Source: an uncultured Pseudomonadota bacterium
Lineage (GTDB): Bacteria > Myxococcota_A > UBA796 > GCA-2862545
Length of the DNA: 64,000 nucleotides
Direction of reading: 5' to 3'
Assembly (NCBI GenBank): GCA_913061235.1
Contig: CAJXTB010000007.1
Coordinates: 186,001-250,000, forward strand
The notes under the pieces: generated by a model
What the model was told of the DNA's origin: nothing
Databases searched by the model: none
What the model saw: the letters and a program-made list of their open reading frames with translations, nothing else
Translations under genes and position numbers: made by a program
Part shown: piece after piece, positions 51,121 to 59,645 of the stretch
Layout: each line of letters begins with the position of its first letter
How positions within the stretch are numbered: position 1 is the stretch's first letter

Positions 51121-51599
51121 AGGGTGAAGAGGGAACCCAAGTCGTCGTCGTCGTCGTCTTCCTCTTCTTCTTCCTCTTCGATCGGGTCCACATTGGGAGT
51201 CTCGATGCGTGGAGCATCACTCCACAGGCCATCGAGGTCGTAGAAGCCGCGAAGTTGCTCATCGAAGATGTGCACAACAGCGTCGGAGAAGTCGACGAGG
51301 ACCCAGCGTGCGGCCTCAAGTCCTTCCGTTCCGTTGGCTGAATATCCAGCTTCCTCAGCATCCATTTTGCGCAACGAGTTGGCAATGGCTTGCACCTGGC
51401 GACGGTTGGACGCGCTGGCAATGATGAAAAAGTCGGTGTACGACGCCAACTTTCGCATGTCCAGAATGACCACATTGGTGGCCTTCTTCTCGAGGACTTT
51501 AGTGGCGAGGTAGGTGGCTAGGGCTTCGGATTGAATGGGAGCCTCCGTGTTGGGGACGGCGCTATATTGCGCCGGAACAGATGGTCGATGCAAGTTCAA
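51117..51599 (-). CDS. rsfS: Ribosomal silencing factor RsfS
   Basis: This protein has the RsfS core: LATYLATKVLEKKATNVVILDM, SYTDFFIIASASNRRQVQAI, WVLVDFSDAVVHIF, FYDLDGLWSDA. It binds ribosomal protein uL14 to block subunit joining. The C-terminal tail is very acidic (a run of seven Glu then six Asp), longer than in most homologues. Start: TTG 51599 has only a weak site. An ATT at 51536 (residue 22 in this frame) has a GGAGG 5 bases before it and would start right at the conserved domain; no ATG or GTG lies nearby. Confidence 0.88.
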   Translation of the reverse strand: MNLHRPSVPAQYSAVPNTEAPIQSEALATYLATKVLEKKATNVVILDMRKLASYTDFFIIASASNRRQVQAIANSLRKMDAEEAGYSANGTEGLEAARWVLVDFSDAVVHIFDEQLRGFYDLDGLWSDAPRIETPNVDPIEEEEEEEDDDDDDLGSLFTL

Positions 51600-51632
51600 T
51601 GCACGGTTCCAAGATGACCGGTGAGTGACGGG

Positions 51633-52673
51633 TCAGTCTGTGGCTTGTTGTGCGTCGTCTTCTTCGTTTTGTAGGGCCTTGATGTGCTCAATGACCTTGA
51701 AGGTGCGCCGCACGAGCGGCATCAGTCCTTCTCCGGTGACTGCGCTAATAGCAAAGGGCTTGTGGCCACAGACTTCGCGCAGCTCTGCGAGCATGCGGTC
51801 ACGAGTCTCGTCATCGACTAGGTCGGTCTTGGTGAGAACGGCCAGCTGCGGCACCTTGGTCATGGCGCTGTCGTACTTGGCAAGTTCGCCTTGCAGAGCA
51901 ATAAAGCGGCTCTTGACGTCTCCGTCCCAGTCTTCGGTGCTCACCATGTGCAGGAGCATGCGACAGCGTTCCACATGACGTAGGAAGCGCAGGCCTAGAC
52001 CCTTGCCGTCTGCAGCACCTTCGATGAGGCCTGGGATGTCGGCCATCACGAAGCTCTTGCCGGGGCCAACTGCCACAACGCCCAGGTTCGGAACCAGGGT
52101 GGTGAACGGGTAGTCGGCGACTTCTGGCTTGGCGGCCGAGATGCGTGAGATGAGCGTGGACTTACCAGCGTTCGGAAAGCCAAGTAGGCCGACATCGGCG
52201 ATGAGCTTGAGCTCGAGTCGCACCATGATGTCGTCGATCACCATTCCAGGAATGGCCCTCATGGGAGTCCGGTTGCCCGCGGTCTTGAAGTGCACGTTGC
52301 CGTGGCCGCCGCGCCCGCCGCGAAACTCGAAGGTCTGACCAGCTTCAACCAAATCTGCGATGATTTCGCTGGTCTCCAGATTGATCAGCTGCGTGCCAAT
52401 GGGCACGAACAAGACCATGTCGTCGCCGTCTCTTCCGGTGCGCTGGTTAGCGCCACCCGGGTCTCCGGCTTGGGCCCTGTAGGTCTTGTTGGTGTAGTAG
52501 TCCTGCAGTGTGTTTCGACTGCGGGTGGCTTCGAAGATGATGTTGCCGCCTCGGCCACCATCTCCACCATCAGGACCACCGCGTGGGAGAAATTTCTCTC
52601 GCCTAAACGAAGAACGGCCGTCTCCCCCGTTTCCAGGGGCGACGGCTATGTCTATTCGGTCGATAAAGCGCAT
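51633..52673 (-). CDS. obgE: Obg-family GTPase ObgE/CgtA
   Basis: This 346-residue GTPase has the Gly-rich Obg fold (about 1-155; PGNGGDGRSSFRREKFLPRG, ending before DIMVRLELKLIADVG), then G1 GFPNAGKST, G3 DIPGLIEGA and G4 TKTDL. It lacks the C-terminal OCT domain of some homologues. Obg acts in late 50S assembly and stress control. The order rplU-rpmA-obgE is a common ribosomal cluster. It ends 33 bases upstream of the rsfS TTG. Confidence 0.93.
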   Translation of the reverse strand: MRFIDRIDIAVAPGNGGDGRSSFRREKFLPRGGPDGGDGGRGGNIIFEATRSRNTLQDYYTNKTYRAQAGDPGGANQRTGRDGDDMVLFVPIGTQLINLETSEIIADLVEAGQTFEFRGGRGGHGNVHFKTAGNRTPMRAIPGMVIDDIMVRLELKLIADVGLLGFPNAGKSTLISRISAAKPEVADYPFTTLVPNLGVVAVGPGKSFVMADIPGLIEGAADGKGLGLRFLRHVERCRMLLHMVSTEDWDGDVKSRFIALQGELAKYDSAMTKVPQLAVLTKTDLVDDETRDRMLAELREVCGHKPFAISAVTGEGLMPLVRRTFKVIEHIKALQNEEDDAQQATD

Positions 52674-52724
52674 GGTGGCGAACTCACAGGTGTGCGGAGG
52701 GCGCCACTTAACGTGGAGACCGCG

Positions 52725-52991
52725 CTATTCTGCGCTCAGCTCAAGCGGAATGACGCTGATGAGCTTGCGGTTGTTGCGGACGTGGAACTTGACCACACCC
52801 GGAACCTTGGAGAACAACGTGAAGTCGCGGCCGCAGCCAACGTTCTTGCCAGGGTGGAACTTAGTTCCAAGCTGACGAACGATGATGCCACCTGGCTCGA
52901 CGAACTGGCCGTCGTAGCGCTTGACGCCGCGGTACTGTGGATTGGAATCGCGCCCGTTACGGGAGCTACCTTGACCCTTTTTATGTGCCAT
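52725..52991 (-). CDS. rpmA: 50S ribosomal protein L27
   Basis: This 88-residue protein starts [20 protein letters not shown], with the basic N-terminal tail of L27 that reaches toward the peptidyl-transferase centre, followed by [19 protein letters not shown]. There is no N-terminal cleavage extension of the kind found in Firmicutes. It sits between rplU and obgE as usual. Confidence 0.95.
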   Translation of the reverse strand: MAHKKGQGSSRNGRDSNPQYRGVKRYDGQFVEPGGIIVRQLGTKFHPGKNVGCGRDFTLFSKVPGVVKFHVRNNRKLISVIPLELSAE

Positions 52992-53002
52992 GGTGCAGTC
53001 TC

Positions 53003-53311
53003 CTAGAGATCGATGGAGTTGATTTCGAGCGTCGTGAAGCGCGGGCGGTAGCCAACGTGACGACGGTTGCGCTTGCGCGCCTTGTACTTGAAGGTGACGC
53101 GCTTGTCGCCAAGAACGTGTGCCTTGACTGTAGCGGTAACCTTGGCACCTTCAACGGTGGGTGCGCCAAACTTAGGGCTGTCGCCGCCGACGAGCAGGAC
53201 GCTGTCGAGGGAGATTGTTGAGCCTTCTTCGTCTTGGATGCGGTCGACGGTAATGACGTCGCCGGCTGCAACGCGGTATTGCTTGCCGCTTGTTGCTACG
53301 ATCGCGTACAT
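53003..53311 (-). CDS. rplU: 50S ribosomal protein L21
   Basis: This 102-residue protein has the full L21 pattern: [39 protein letters not shown] and an Arg/Lys-rich C-terminal half. It is part of the large subunit. It is the first gene of the rplU-rpmA-obgE-rsfS-rlmH run. A GGAG site precedes the ATG. Confidence 0.95.
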   Translation of the reverse strand: MYAIVATSGKQYRVAAGDVITVDRIQDEEGSTISLDSVLLVGGDSPKFGAPTVEGAKVTATVKAHVLGDKRVTFKYKARKRNRRHVGYRPRFTTLEINSIDL

Positions 53312-53332
53312 GCGAACTCCGTTCTGCCAGAT

Positions 53333-53417
53333 TCTAGGCGCCTGCGTAGGGTACGCGGGCTCTCAGCCTGATCCGAGCCGGCGGCACATAGCGGGTTTGT
53401 GGCCTTGGGGCCAAGAC
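53333..53417. repeat. Repeat copy A (decayed regulator 3' end), upstream of rplU
   Basis: A sequence beginning TCTAGGCGCCTGCGTAGG and running through 'gcgggtttgtggcctt' matches copies B (55669) and C (57137) over about 85 bases. It lies 20 bases upstream of the rplU ATG, so it may sit in the leader of the ribosomal operon. It has no open reading frame of its own on the minus strand; one stop breaks the alignment with copy B. Confidence 0.6.
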
Positions 53418-53569
53418 GTCGAGGTCACTTGGCCCAGATGATCACGAGAGTGTGACAGGAATCGTTGGCTGACCGGCGGCGCAGGGGCGCATTGCTAACA
53501 CCAATGCCCGAGGGCTACGACTGCTCAACCCGATGGCGTTATGGCGTTCGTCTCAGTCACGGAGTCATG

Positions 53570-55411
53570 ATGCTTGCGGTAATTTTGAGCCTTCTATCGG
53601 TGGCGGCCGCAGACTGTCTCTCCGGCGAACTCGAGCTTCCTCGTGACCTGGATGAGCTGAAGAATGCGGTCCTTGTGATCGAGCATGAGGATGGGCTTGG
53701 AAGTGGCGTGGTGGTCAGCGAGTCGGGACTCGTGGTGACAGCAGCCCACTTGGTACGGGGGCAGACGACAGTGTCGGCGAGTTTTCTGGCGGGCTTCCAG
53801 ATCGATGCCGAGGTCGTGCACCGGAACGACGAGCTCGATTTGGCGCTGCTTCAGCTGCCTGGTGTGCGCTTTCCGTGCCTTGCTCTGGCGGGGGAGCGGA
53901 CTGGCACCGGAGAAGACGTCTTTGCGGTGGGGGCCCCCCTCTTACGTCAACTGGCGTACAGCGTGTCGAAGGGGGTTGTGAGTGGGTACCCGGTCCTAGA
54001 CGGTGGACCGATGCTCCAAACAGATGCGAGCCTCAACCCAGGAAACAGCGGAGGCCCCCTCCTAAACACTGCCGGTGAAGTGATTGGCGTAGTGAGTGCG
54101 AAGATGAGAGGCTTGGGGGTTGAAGGCCTCGGTTTTGGTGTACCCGCTGAGGTGGTCCGAACGTGGATGGACGCGCCAGATGACGTGGACATCGAGCCCC
54201 CGCCACCTGTTCGTCAACCCGATGTTGAGCAGCAGGAAGACAACTCGCCGGCATCCTCTGTCACGTTCGCCTCGGACCGCCCTGGCACCCAAGTCTACCA
54301 CCTAAAGGAGTCCATAGACTTCTCACTACGAGACGGCACGCGCGGCCGGCTCGATCGGTATGAAGAGGTCTGCATCATGCCGTGCACGGCGCGATTTGTA
54401 CCGGGTCGGCATGTGTTGTTCGCCATGGATGGTGCGTCGACTCTGCCGCCCAGAGCCTTGTCGCTGCGTGACGGTCAGAGTCTGTCGTTCAACTCCCGTA
54501 TGTCATTGCCGTGGACTCGATGGGCTGGCCTCGGCCTCGGCGTTGCGGGTGGCGCAGCCATCACTGCTGGATTGGTGCCGAGTTCTGGTTCCGAAACTCG
54601 GTCCCGTGCGCCAGAGTTCGTTGGCGGTGGAGCTCTCGCGATTAGTGGTCTTGTCGTTGCACTTGTTGGACGAGGGCGATGGGAAACACGTGACGAAGAA
54701 GGGCTGGATCCTGCCAAACGAGCCGGTCCAGACCTTGGTGATGTGGATGTGCGCGCGGGATTGCGAGTACAGGCGTTGTTTGATCGGAGGGACCTGACCG
54801 GTGCCGATGCGGTTGTTGGACTCGAACTCGCGGTGAGTCAGAAGTGGGTCTTGGGTCGCCTTCGTACATCCGTCTACGACGGCGGTACCGATAGTTTTGA
54901 TGAGTTTGCCGACGCCCGCAATGTGCCCAGGCCGGGCGCTGGTGCGGCGATGATCAATGAAGTGGAGATCTTGGGGCAACCCACAGAGTGGCTGCGGGTT
55001 GGCCTTGGCCTTCGCGGACGCCAGCACTTGACCCGCGGCATTCGGGAGCTCTTGGCCGAGTACGGCTTCATGCTCGACTATCGGTCTCGAACGCTGATCG
55101 GCCCCGAGCTTGGCGCCGGCTACCAGACGGATTCATTCGGTCTGTTTGTCATGGGGACCTACCGACTACCCGCTTGGGGACAACAAGATGCCGAGGTCGA
55201 AGCCACCTTGCGGGAAGTAACGGCACCCCAGACGGACGTTTGGTTGGAGGCACTGGGGCAGGTAGGACCCGTGGCGCTCACCGCAGACGTTGGTGTTCAC
55301 CACCGCGGGGTCAGCCAGATTTGGCGTGAGATAGGGGAGTTCAGGCCAGACCAGCGACAGCGCGCACTTGTCGTCCCACGTTTGGCCGTCGGGGTCGCAT
55401 ACGTCTTCTAG
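53570..55411 (+). CDS. HtrA-type trypsin-like protease with barrel-like C-terminal domain
   Basis: This 613-residue exported protein has a signal peptide (ends AAADC) and a trypsin-2 domain: SGVVVSESGLVVTAAHLV (His), NDELDLALLQL (Asp), and NPGNSGGPLLN (Ser). There is no PDZ domain. A PEGA-like segment (about 220-330) follows, then two hydrophobic segments (about 335-390) and a long C-terminal part with alternating strands ending VPRLAVGVAYVF, a typical outer-membrane barrel terminus. It may be anchored at the outer membrane. The ATGATG at 53567 has GGAG 2 to 5 bases upstream, and I chose the second ATG. Confidence 0.75.
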   Translation: MLAVILSLLSVAAADCLSGELELPRDLDELKNAVLVIEHEDGLGSGVVVSESGLVVTAAHLVRGQTTVSASFLAGFQIDAEVVHRNDELDLALLQLPGVRFPCLALAGERTGTGEDVFAVGAPLLRQLAYSVSKGVVSGYPVLDGGPMLQTDASLNPGNSGGPLLNTAGEVIGVVSAKMRGLGVEGLGFGVPAEVVRTWMDAPDDVDIEPPPPVRQPDVEQQEDNSPASSVTFASDRPGTQVYHLKESIDFSLRDGTRGRLDRYEEVCIMPCTARFVPGRHVLFAMDGASTLPPRALSLRDGQSLSFNSRMSLPWTRWAGLGLGVAGGAAITAGLVPSSGSETRSRAPEFVGGGALAISGLVVALVGRGRWETRDEEGLDPAKRAGPDLGDVDVRAGLRVQALFDRRDLTGADAVVGLELAVSQKWVLGRLRTSVYDGGTDSFDEFADARNVPRPGAGAAMINEVEILGQPTEWLRVGLGLRGRQHLTRGIRELLAEYGFMLDYRSRTLIGPELGAGYQTDSFGLFVMGTYRLPAWGQQDAEVEATLREVTAPQTDVWLEALGQVGPVALTADVGVHHRGVSQIWREIGEFRPDQRQRALVVPRLAVGVAYVF

Positions 55412-55431
55412 GCAGCTCCTTACGGTCGACC

Positions 55432-55749
55432 TCATGTAGAGCACTGTTGTCTCGTCGTTGTCCCGTGATGTACGTCCTCTGAGAACGGTAAGTAGACGCG
55501 CGCGTCCACGTCAATGCGGAACGGCACATCCGACACTGGAACCAGTGGCACCCTCCACGGTTCCGAGCGCTCGGTGGGTGTGGACGACGCCGTTCGCGCT
55601 CTTGCTTGTCGAAACGCGTCTAGCAGCGACTCCCGGACGATGGCCAAGTCGTCCTCCGAGCACGAGAGTCTAGGCACCTGCGTGGCGTACGTGGGGTCTC
55701 CGCCTGACCCGGCCCGACAGCATTCAGCGGGTTTGTGGCTTTGGTCCAT
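55432..55749 (-). pseudogene. Remnant of a DUF4423-type regulator C-terminus
   Basis: The minus-strand frame contains LSCSEDDLAIVRESLLDAFR, then QARARTASSTPTERSEPWRV, which matches the C-terminus of the regulator at 59646-60575 (FSCSEDDLVIVREELLDAFR, then RARARIASSSPTERAGLLMV). Nothing upstream of this resembles the HTH part. It is a decayed or partial copy. The same DNA also holds repeat copy B. Confidence 0.65.
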
Positions 55750-55758
55750 GAAGTTGGG
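55583..55758. repeat. Repeat copy B (about 176 bases)
   Basis: This block begins GACGACGCCGTTCGCGCTC and continues past TCTAGGCACCTGCGTGGCG to 'tttgtggctttggtccatg'. It aligns with copy C (57049-57227) along its length and with copy A over its second half. The first half equals the 3' end of the DUF4423 regulator gene on the minus strand. Confidence 0.65.
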
Positions 55759-56011
55759 TGCACTAGCCCTGGAGGCCGGCGGAGCGGACGTCTACGCTGT
55801 CTGGGCGACTCAATCCGCACATGTTTTGGTGAAAATATAGTTGCATACCGTTATGTCGGCGGTTGCCGTTTTCTGTCTCTCGACTTACGTCTGCCGTCCT
55901 TACCCAAATTCAGGTCCGGTTTGTCGGTCGGATGGTGATGGGCATCCTGGGCGTACAAGTCCTTCTATGAAGCGCCCTCACATGAAAACATCGCTCAAAT
56001 CGGATCCATAA
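55759..56011. other. Intergenic stretch after repeat copy B
   Basis: About 250 bases between repeat copy B and the lipoprotein gene at 56012. It includes an AT-rich part (55817-55850) that could hold a promoter for that gene. I see no gene and no strong hairpin. Confidence 0.4.
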
Positions 56012-57010
56012 ATGCCATTTTCTTTCTCTTGCGAAGCCATCGGTTCCGTGTCTGTCCTTTCTACCGAACGGGCTCCCCAGCTACTTCGGGGCGTTCGGAA
56101 GGGTTTTTCGTTCATGGTGCTCGGGCTTCTGACTGCATGCAGTGATGGAAGTGATTCTGACACTGACACTGACACCTCTGCAGACACCTCCGCTGATACA
56201 GAAGTAGACACTGAGCCGGACACGGACGCTGTCGTCCGCCCCATTGCGCAGTGTACGGGACTGGTTGAGAACGGCGTCTGGATATTGGTCGGCTCGGGGA
56301 GCACCGGCGATGGACCCCTGCTTTACCAGTGGAGTCTAGACGAACTGCCCCAATCGTCGTCAGCGGCTCTCGAGACCGATACCGAAGCCACTGCACTCGT
56401 TTCGATCGACGTCTTTGGCTCCTATACGGCGAATCTCGTGGTCACCGACATCCATGGTGTGGAGTCTGAGCCGTGTGCACTTGTCGAGGGCCTGTGGCCT
56501 GAGGCGGCCCTGCATGTGGAGCTCGAGTGGCAGCTTGAGGCAGATGACTTGGACTTGCACCTAATTCGGGCTGGAGAACCCGCGCTCGGGCCGGGCGATT
56601 GTCACCACGCGAACTGTCGCATTGCTGGTGGGCTCGAATGGGGAGACCCGGATTCGCTTGACGATAATCCGGTTCTAACAGGTGATATTCCGAACGAGTC
56701 GTATGAGTTTATCGAAGTGGAAGCGCCTGTAGACGATACCTATTTCGTGATGATTCACGACTACCCAAACGCAAGCACCGACCTCAATCAGGCGACGGTT
56801 CGGGTGTACCTAGACGAGATGGTGGTGTTTGAAGGCATCGTTCGCATTTCCGGTTCGGATAGCGAGAGCTACATGGTTGCGGTGGACACGGCACTGGGCA
56901 CCGCAACACCACTGCCAACCACCATTGATCCGGAAACATGGCTCGAAGACCCGGATGATGATTCGGACACAGACACAGACACAGATACGGACACGTCGAG
57001 CGCTCCCTGA
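56012..57010 (+). CDS. Surface lipoprotein with PKD-like domain and Asp/Thr spacers
   Basis: This 332-residue protein has a lipobox LLTAC at about 39-43 after a long n-region (starting at the ATG would place Cys late; ATG 56114 would leave only nine residues before the Cys). A D/T-rich spacer (SDSDTDTDTSADTSADTEVD) follows, then a PKD-like repeat (LYQWSLDELPQSSSAALETD) and a conserved beta domain with 'ELEWQLEADDLDLHLIRAG' and two Cys, then an acidic tail (DSDTDTDTDTDTSS). Typical of myxobacterial surface lipoproteins. Function unknown. Confidence 0.65.
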   Translation: MPFSFSCEAIGSVSVLSTERAPQLLRGVRKGFSFMVLGLLTACSDGSDSDTDTDTSADTSADTEVDTEPDTDAVVRPIAQCTGLVENGVWILVGSGSTGDGPLLYQWSLDELPQSSSAALETDTEATALVSIDVFGSYTANLVVTDIHGVESEPCALVEGLWPEAALHVELEWQLEADDLDLHLIRAGEPALGPGDCHHANCRIAGGLEWGDPDSLDDNPVLTGDIPNESYEFIEVEAPVDDTYFVMIHDYPNASTDLNQATVRVYLDEMVVFEGIVRISGSDSESYMVAVDTALGTATPLPTTIDPETWLEDPDDDSDTDTDTDTDTSSAP

Positions 57011-57048
57011 CGCTGGCCCAAGCCCCACAGCGTCGCTCCCTGGAGGGG

Positions 57049-57227
57049 GAACGACGCCGTTCGCGCTCTTGCTCGTCGAAACGTGTTGAGCAGTGCCTCT
57101 CAGGCGATAGCCACCTCGTCGTCTAAACACGAGCGTCTAGGCGCCTGCGTGGCCGTATTGGGGGGCTCCGCCTGACCCGAGCCGACAGCACAGAGAGGGG
57201 TTGTGGCTTTGGGGGCATGAGGTTGGG
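57049..57227. repeat. Repeat copy C (decayed regulator 3' end)
   Basis: This block, between the lipoprotein at 56012 and the beta-helix gene at 57375, aligns with copy B: GAACGACGCCGTTCGCGCTC, 'cgtcgaaacgtgttgagcag', then TCTAGGCGCCTGCGTGGCC and 'gttgtggctttgggggcatg'. The frame is broken by many substitutions, so it is no longer coding. It is more diverged from the intact gene than copy B. Confidence 0.6.
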
Positions 57228-57305
57228 CCCACGAGCCTCAAACGTTCGTTCCGAACACCGTTGGCTCGTCGTACCTCGCCACTCCAGTGAAGCGATTTCC
57301 TCTCT

Positions 57306-57326
57306 CGGGTATACGCCGGGTATACG
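57306..57326 (+). promoter_or_regulatory. Tandem CGGGTATACG repeats before the beta-helix gene
   Basis: Two exact 10-base copies of CGGGTATACG are spaced 11 bases apart (one helical turn), about 50 bases before the ATG at 57375, with a palindromic GTATAC in each. Activators or repressors often bind such in-phase sites. A GGGAG ribosome site follows downstream. Confidence 0.4.
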
Positions 57327-57374
57327 GAGTAGCGTCGCTTTCCCTAGGACCTTAGCTATTTTTAGGGAGAACAC

Positions 57375-59570
57375 ATGAATATTTTGGGTGCACGAGTCGG
57401 TAGACTTTCATTGATCGTAACGTTGGCCTTGCCGGCATTGGCGATGGCCGCAGACAGCGATGGAGACTCGTATGACGACTCCATAGATGTCTGTCCGAAC
57501 ACAGTGGACGAGCAGACAGACACGGACGGTGACGGTTGGGGCGATGCCTGTGTGCATCCGACCGCGACGGTGCACGCGGACGCTGTCCTGGGCGTTGATG
57601 CGTATGTGGGGGCGAGCAGCATGGTCGGGCGAGGCGCCTACATTGGCGACTACGCGACGGTGGGTGTCGGCTCTACGGTTGGTGCGCGCGCCATCGTCAT
57701 GGACGCCCCGATTTCGGATACCGGCGTGGTTGTGGGGTCCGACTCTGTCATTCACCGTGGTGCGACGCTGCATCCGGGCTCCAACACGAGCGGCTCGGTG
57801 ATTGGTCGTTCAGCGACCGTTGGCGAGGGAGCCTCCGTAGCCAATGCGTTCGTGGGGTACGGCGCGTTCGTTGGCGAGAACGCTCAAGTGCTCGACAATG
57901 CTGTCGTCGGAAACCTGGCCCGTGTGGAAGACGAAGCCACTCTTGGCTTTGCCTCGGTGCTTGCTCGAAGCAGCGTGCTCGGCTTGCGTGCGGAGATTGG
58001 CTCGGACGTTGTTGTAGGGCCGAACACCACAATTGGCGAAGATGCGGTTCTAGGTAATGACATCCGTATACGGAAGAACTCCGAAATCGGTGCTCGGACC
58101 ACGCTTTCTGACAATGTGAAGATCGGTCGAGATTCCGAGATCGGCGAAGACGTCACGATTGGCGCGGGGGCAAGCCTTCCTGGGTGTTTCATCGGTGATG
58201 GCGCAGTCATTGAGGCGGATGCGCAGTCGTGTGAGCCGGACGAGGGAGGGGGAACGGGAGAGATTGCGTGGGGCGATGAACTGCGAATCAGCCACGCGGA
58301 TGGCAGCGTGCCGGGCAACGTTCAGGCAGGAAGCAGTGTGCTTCTCGACGATGGCTCAATTGTGAGCACCTGGTACGTGCACCCTGGTCAGCTCTATGCT
58401 CGGCATTACGACCCCGACTCGGGTGGGGCAACCATCCATCAGTTTCCGTTCAGCGCTAGCTCCGAGCGCAACATCACGTTGGCGAAACGGCCCGACAATA
58501 CGGTCGTCGGAGTCTACGAAGATGGTGACTTGAGTCGTCTGACTATCTTGGACCCTGCGATTGGTTGGAGTTCGCCGGTAACGATTTTCTCCGGTGACAA
58601 CATGGGCCAAGCGATGATGGCCGTAACGGACGACGGCAACACCATCGTTGCGGTAGACCCGGTTAATACCAGCGCGTCTCCGCAGCCTGCAAATCGAACT
58701 GAGATGCGTGTTATTCGCCAGGACAACTCGGTAGGACCTAGCCTAGGTGGTCTTCCGAACCAGTTTCGGCTCCAAGGGATTGTGGCTCACTCTTTCGGGG
58801 GCGAAGCACCAATCAATGTGACGGCCGTACTGAATCCGCAATACGACTACCCTCCCTCGAATTATGTCGCGAGTGGCGCGATAGATCCCATCGGCGGTTC
58901 GGGTTCCTTTGGTGGCTTTGTCGAGCTGGACCCGACCGGCTCTGGCATCCATTGGGGCGCGGAAATGTTGCAGAGCGGGGAGACAACGGCCCTGATTTGG
59001 ATGGACGGCGCTGACTCGTGCACCAACGTTTGGGCGGCGACTCGCACTGGCTTCTTTGGTGGCTGGTCGACTGAAGCGCTCAGCCCGACGGGCGTCGAGA
59101 CTTGCTCGCCCAATGTGACAAGCGCACCGGGTGGACGGTTCTTGGTGCATTGGCCCACCCTTATCTCTGGCGGAGGCGGTGAAGGCGAAGGCGGCGAAGG
59201 TGGCGGCGGTGAACCACAAACGGTGAGTGCGCTGCATGCTGCTGACTTCGACACCGAAACAGGCTGGCAGGTGTCGCTCATTGAAGGTGCATTGGTGGAG
59301 ACTGGGTTTTATGCGACGGTGCGGGGCGTGCCGGCACTCGCATCGGACGGTTCGGCCATCCTCACTCACGAAACCACTGTCTTTCCCTACGTTCAAGTGT
59401 ATGAACGCGATGGTGCATCCGGATCCTGGGTTTTGGATACGTCAATCATCAGCAACGACCCGTCCGTGCAGGAACCTATCCCTTACATGCTACCATCTGG
59501 AGAAGCTGCCATTACTTGGGAGAGTTCTGCCGGAGGTAATCGACACTTAGAGGCAGCGTTCAAGCGCTAG
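57375..59570 (+). CDS. Exported left-handed beta-helix (hexapeptide) protein with calcium repeats
   Basis: This 731-residue protein has a signal peptide (ends AMAAD, 25), two TSP3-like motifs (DSDGDSYDDSIDVCP, DTDGDGWGDAC), then about 225 residues of hexapeptide repeats (TATVHADAVLGVDAYVGASS, SVIGRSATVGEGAS, AEIGSDVVVGPNTTIGEDAV, SEIGEDVTIGAGAS) that predict a left-handed beta-helix (about 60-285). A C-terminal beta-sheet region (about 300-731) follows with repeated SGGATIHQF-like strands and a Gly/Glu linker, possibly a propeller. Beta-helix hexapeptide proteins are usually cytoplasmic acyltransferases; no catalytic His is evident here. Likely a secreted structural or adhesive protein. Confidence 0.75.
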   Translation: MNILGARVGRLSLIVTLALPALAMAADSDGDSYDDSIDVCPNTVDEQTDTDGDGWGDACVHPTATVHADAVLGVDAYVGASSMVGRGAYIGDYATVGVGSTVGARAIVMDAPISDTGVVVGSDSVIHRGATLHPGSNTSGSVIGRSATVGEGASVANAFVGYGAFVGENAQVLDNAVVGNLARVEDEATLGFASVLARSSVLGLRAEIGSDVVVGPNTTIGEDAVLGNDIRIRKNSEIGARTTLSDNVKIGRDSEIGEDVTIGAGASLPGCFIGDGAVIEADAQSCEPDEGGGTGEIAWGDELRISHADGSVPGNVQAGSSVLLDDGSIVSTWYVHPGQLYARHYDPDSGGATIHQFPFSASSERNITLAKRPDNTVVGVYEDGDLSRLTILDPAIGWSSPVTIFSGDNMGQAMMAVTDDGNTIVAVDPVNTSASPQPANRTEMRVIRQDNSVGPSLGGLPNQFRLQGIVAHSFGGEAPINVTAVLNPQYDYPPSNYVASGAIDPIGGSGSFGGFVELDPTGSGIHWGAEMLQSGETTALIWMDGADSCTNVWAATRTGFFGGWSTEALSPTGVETCSPNVTSAPGGRFLVHWPTLISGGGGEGEGGEGGGGEPQTVSALHAADFDTETGWQVSLIEGALVETGFYATVRGVPALASDGSAILTHETTVFPYVQVYERDGASGSWVLDTSIISNDPSVQEPIPYMLPSGEAAITWESSAGGNRHLEAAFKR

Positions 59571-59593
59571 ACGACGTCCTCTAGAGTCAATGA

Positions 59594-59625
59594 GTGGGCA
59601 TCTTGGCTTCGGCCAGGGTGCCCAT
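59594..59625. terminator. Strong hairpin with TTCG loop between convergent genes
   Basis: GGGCATCTTGGC, a TTCG loop and GCCAGGGTGCCC form a 12-bp stem with two G-T pairs, extended by two more pairs. It lies 25 bases after the beta-helix stop and 20 bases from the regulator stop on the other strand, so it could end both transcripts. There is no T run, so termination may depend on Rho or the hairpin may be an mRNA end-stabiliser. Confidence 0.5.
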
Positions 59626-59645
59626 CTTGCTTGGGATGTCCAACA

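Noticed and set aside
52674-52724. Loose GTGGCG/CGCCAC stem between rpmA and obgE
   Set aside because: The loop is about 20 bases and the stem only 6 bases, with no T run; not a convincing terminator.
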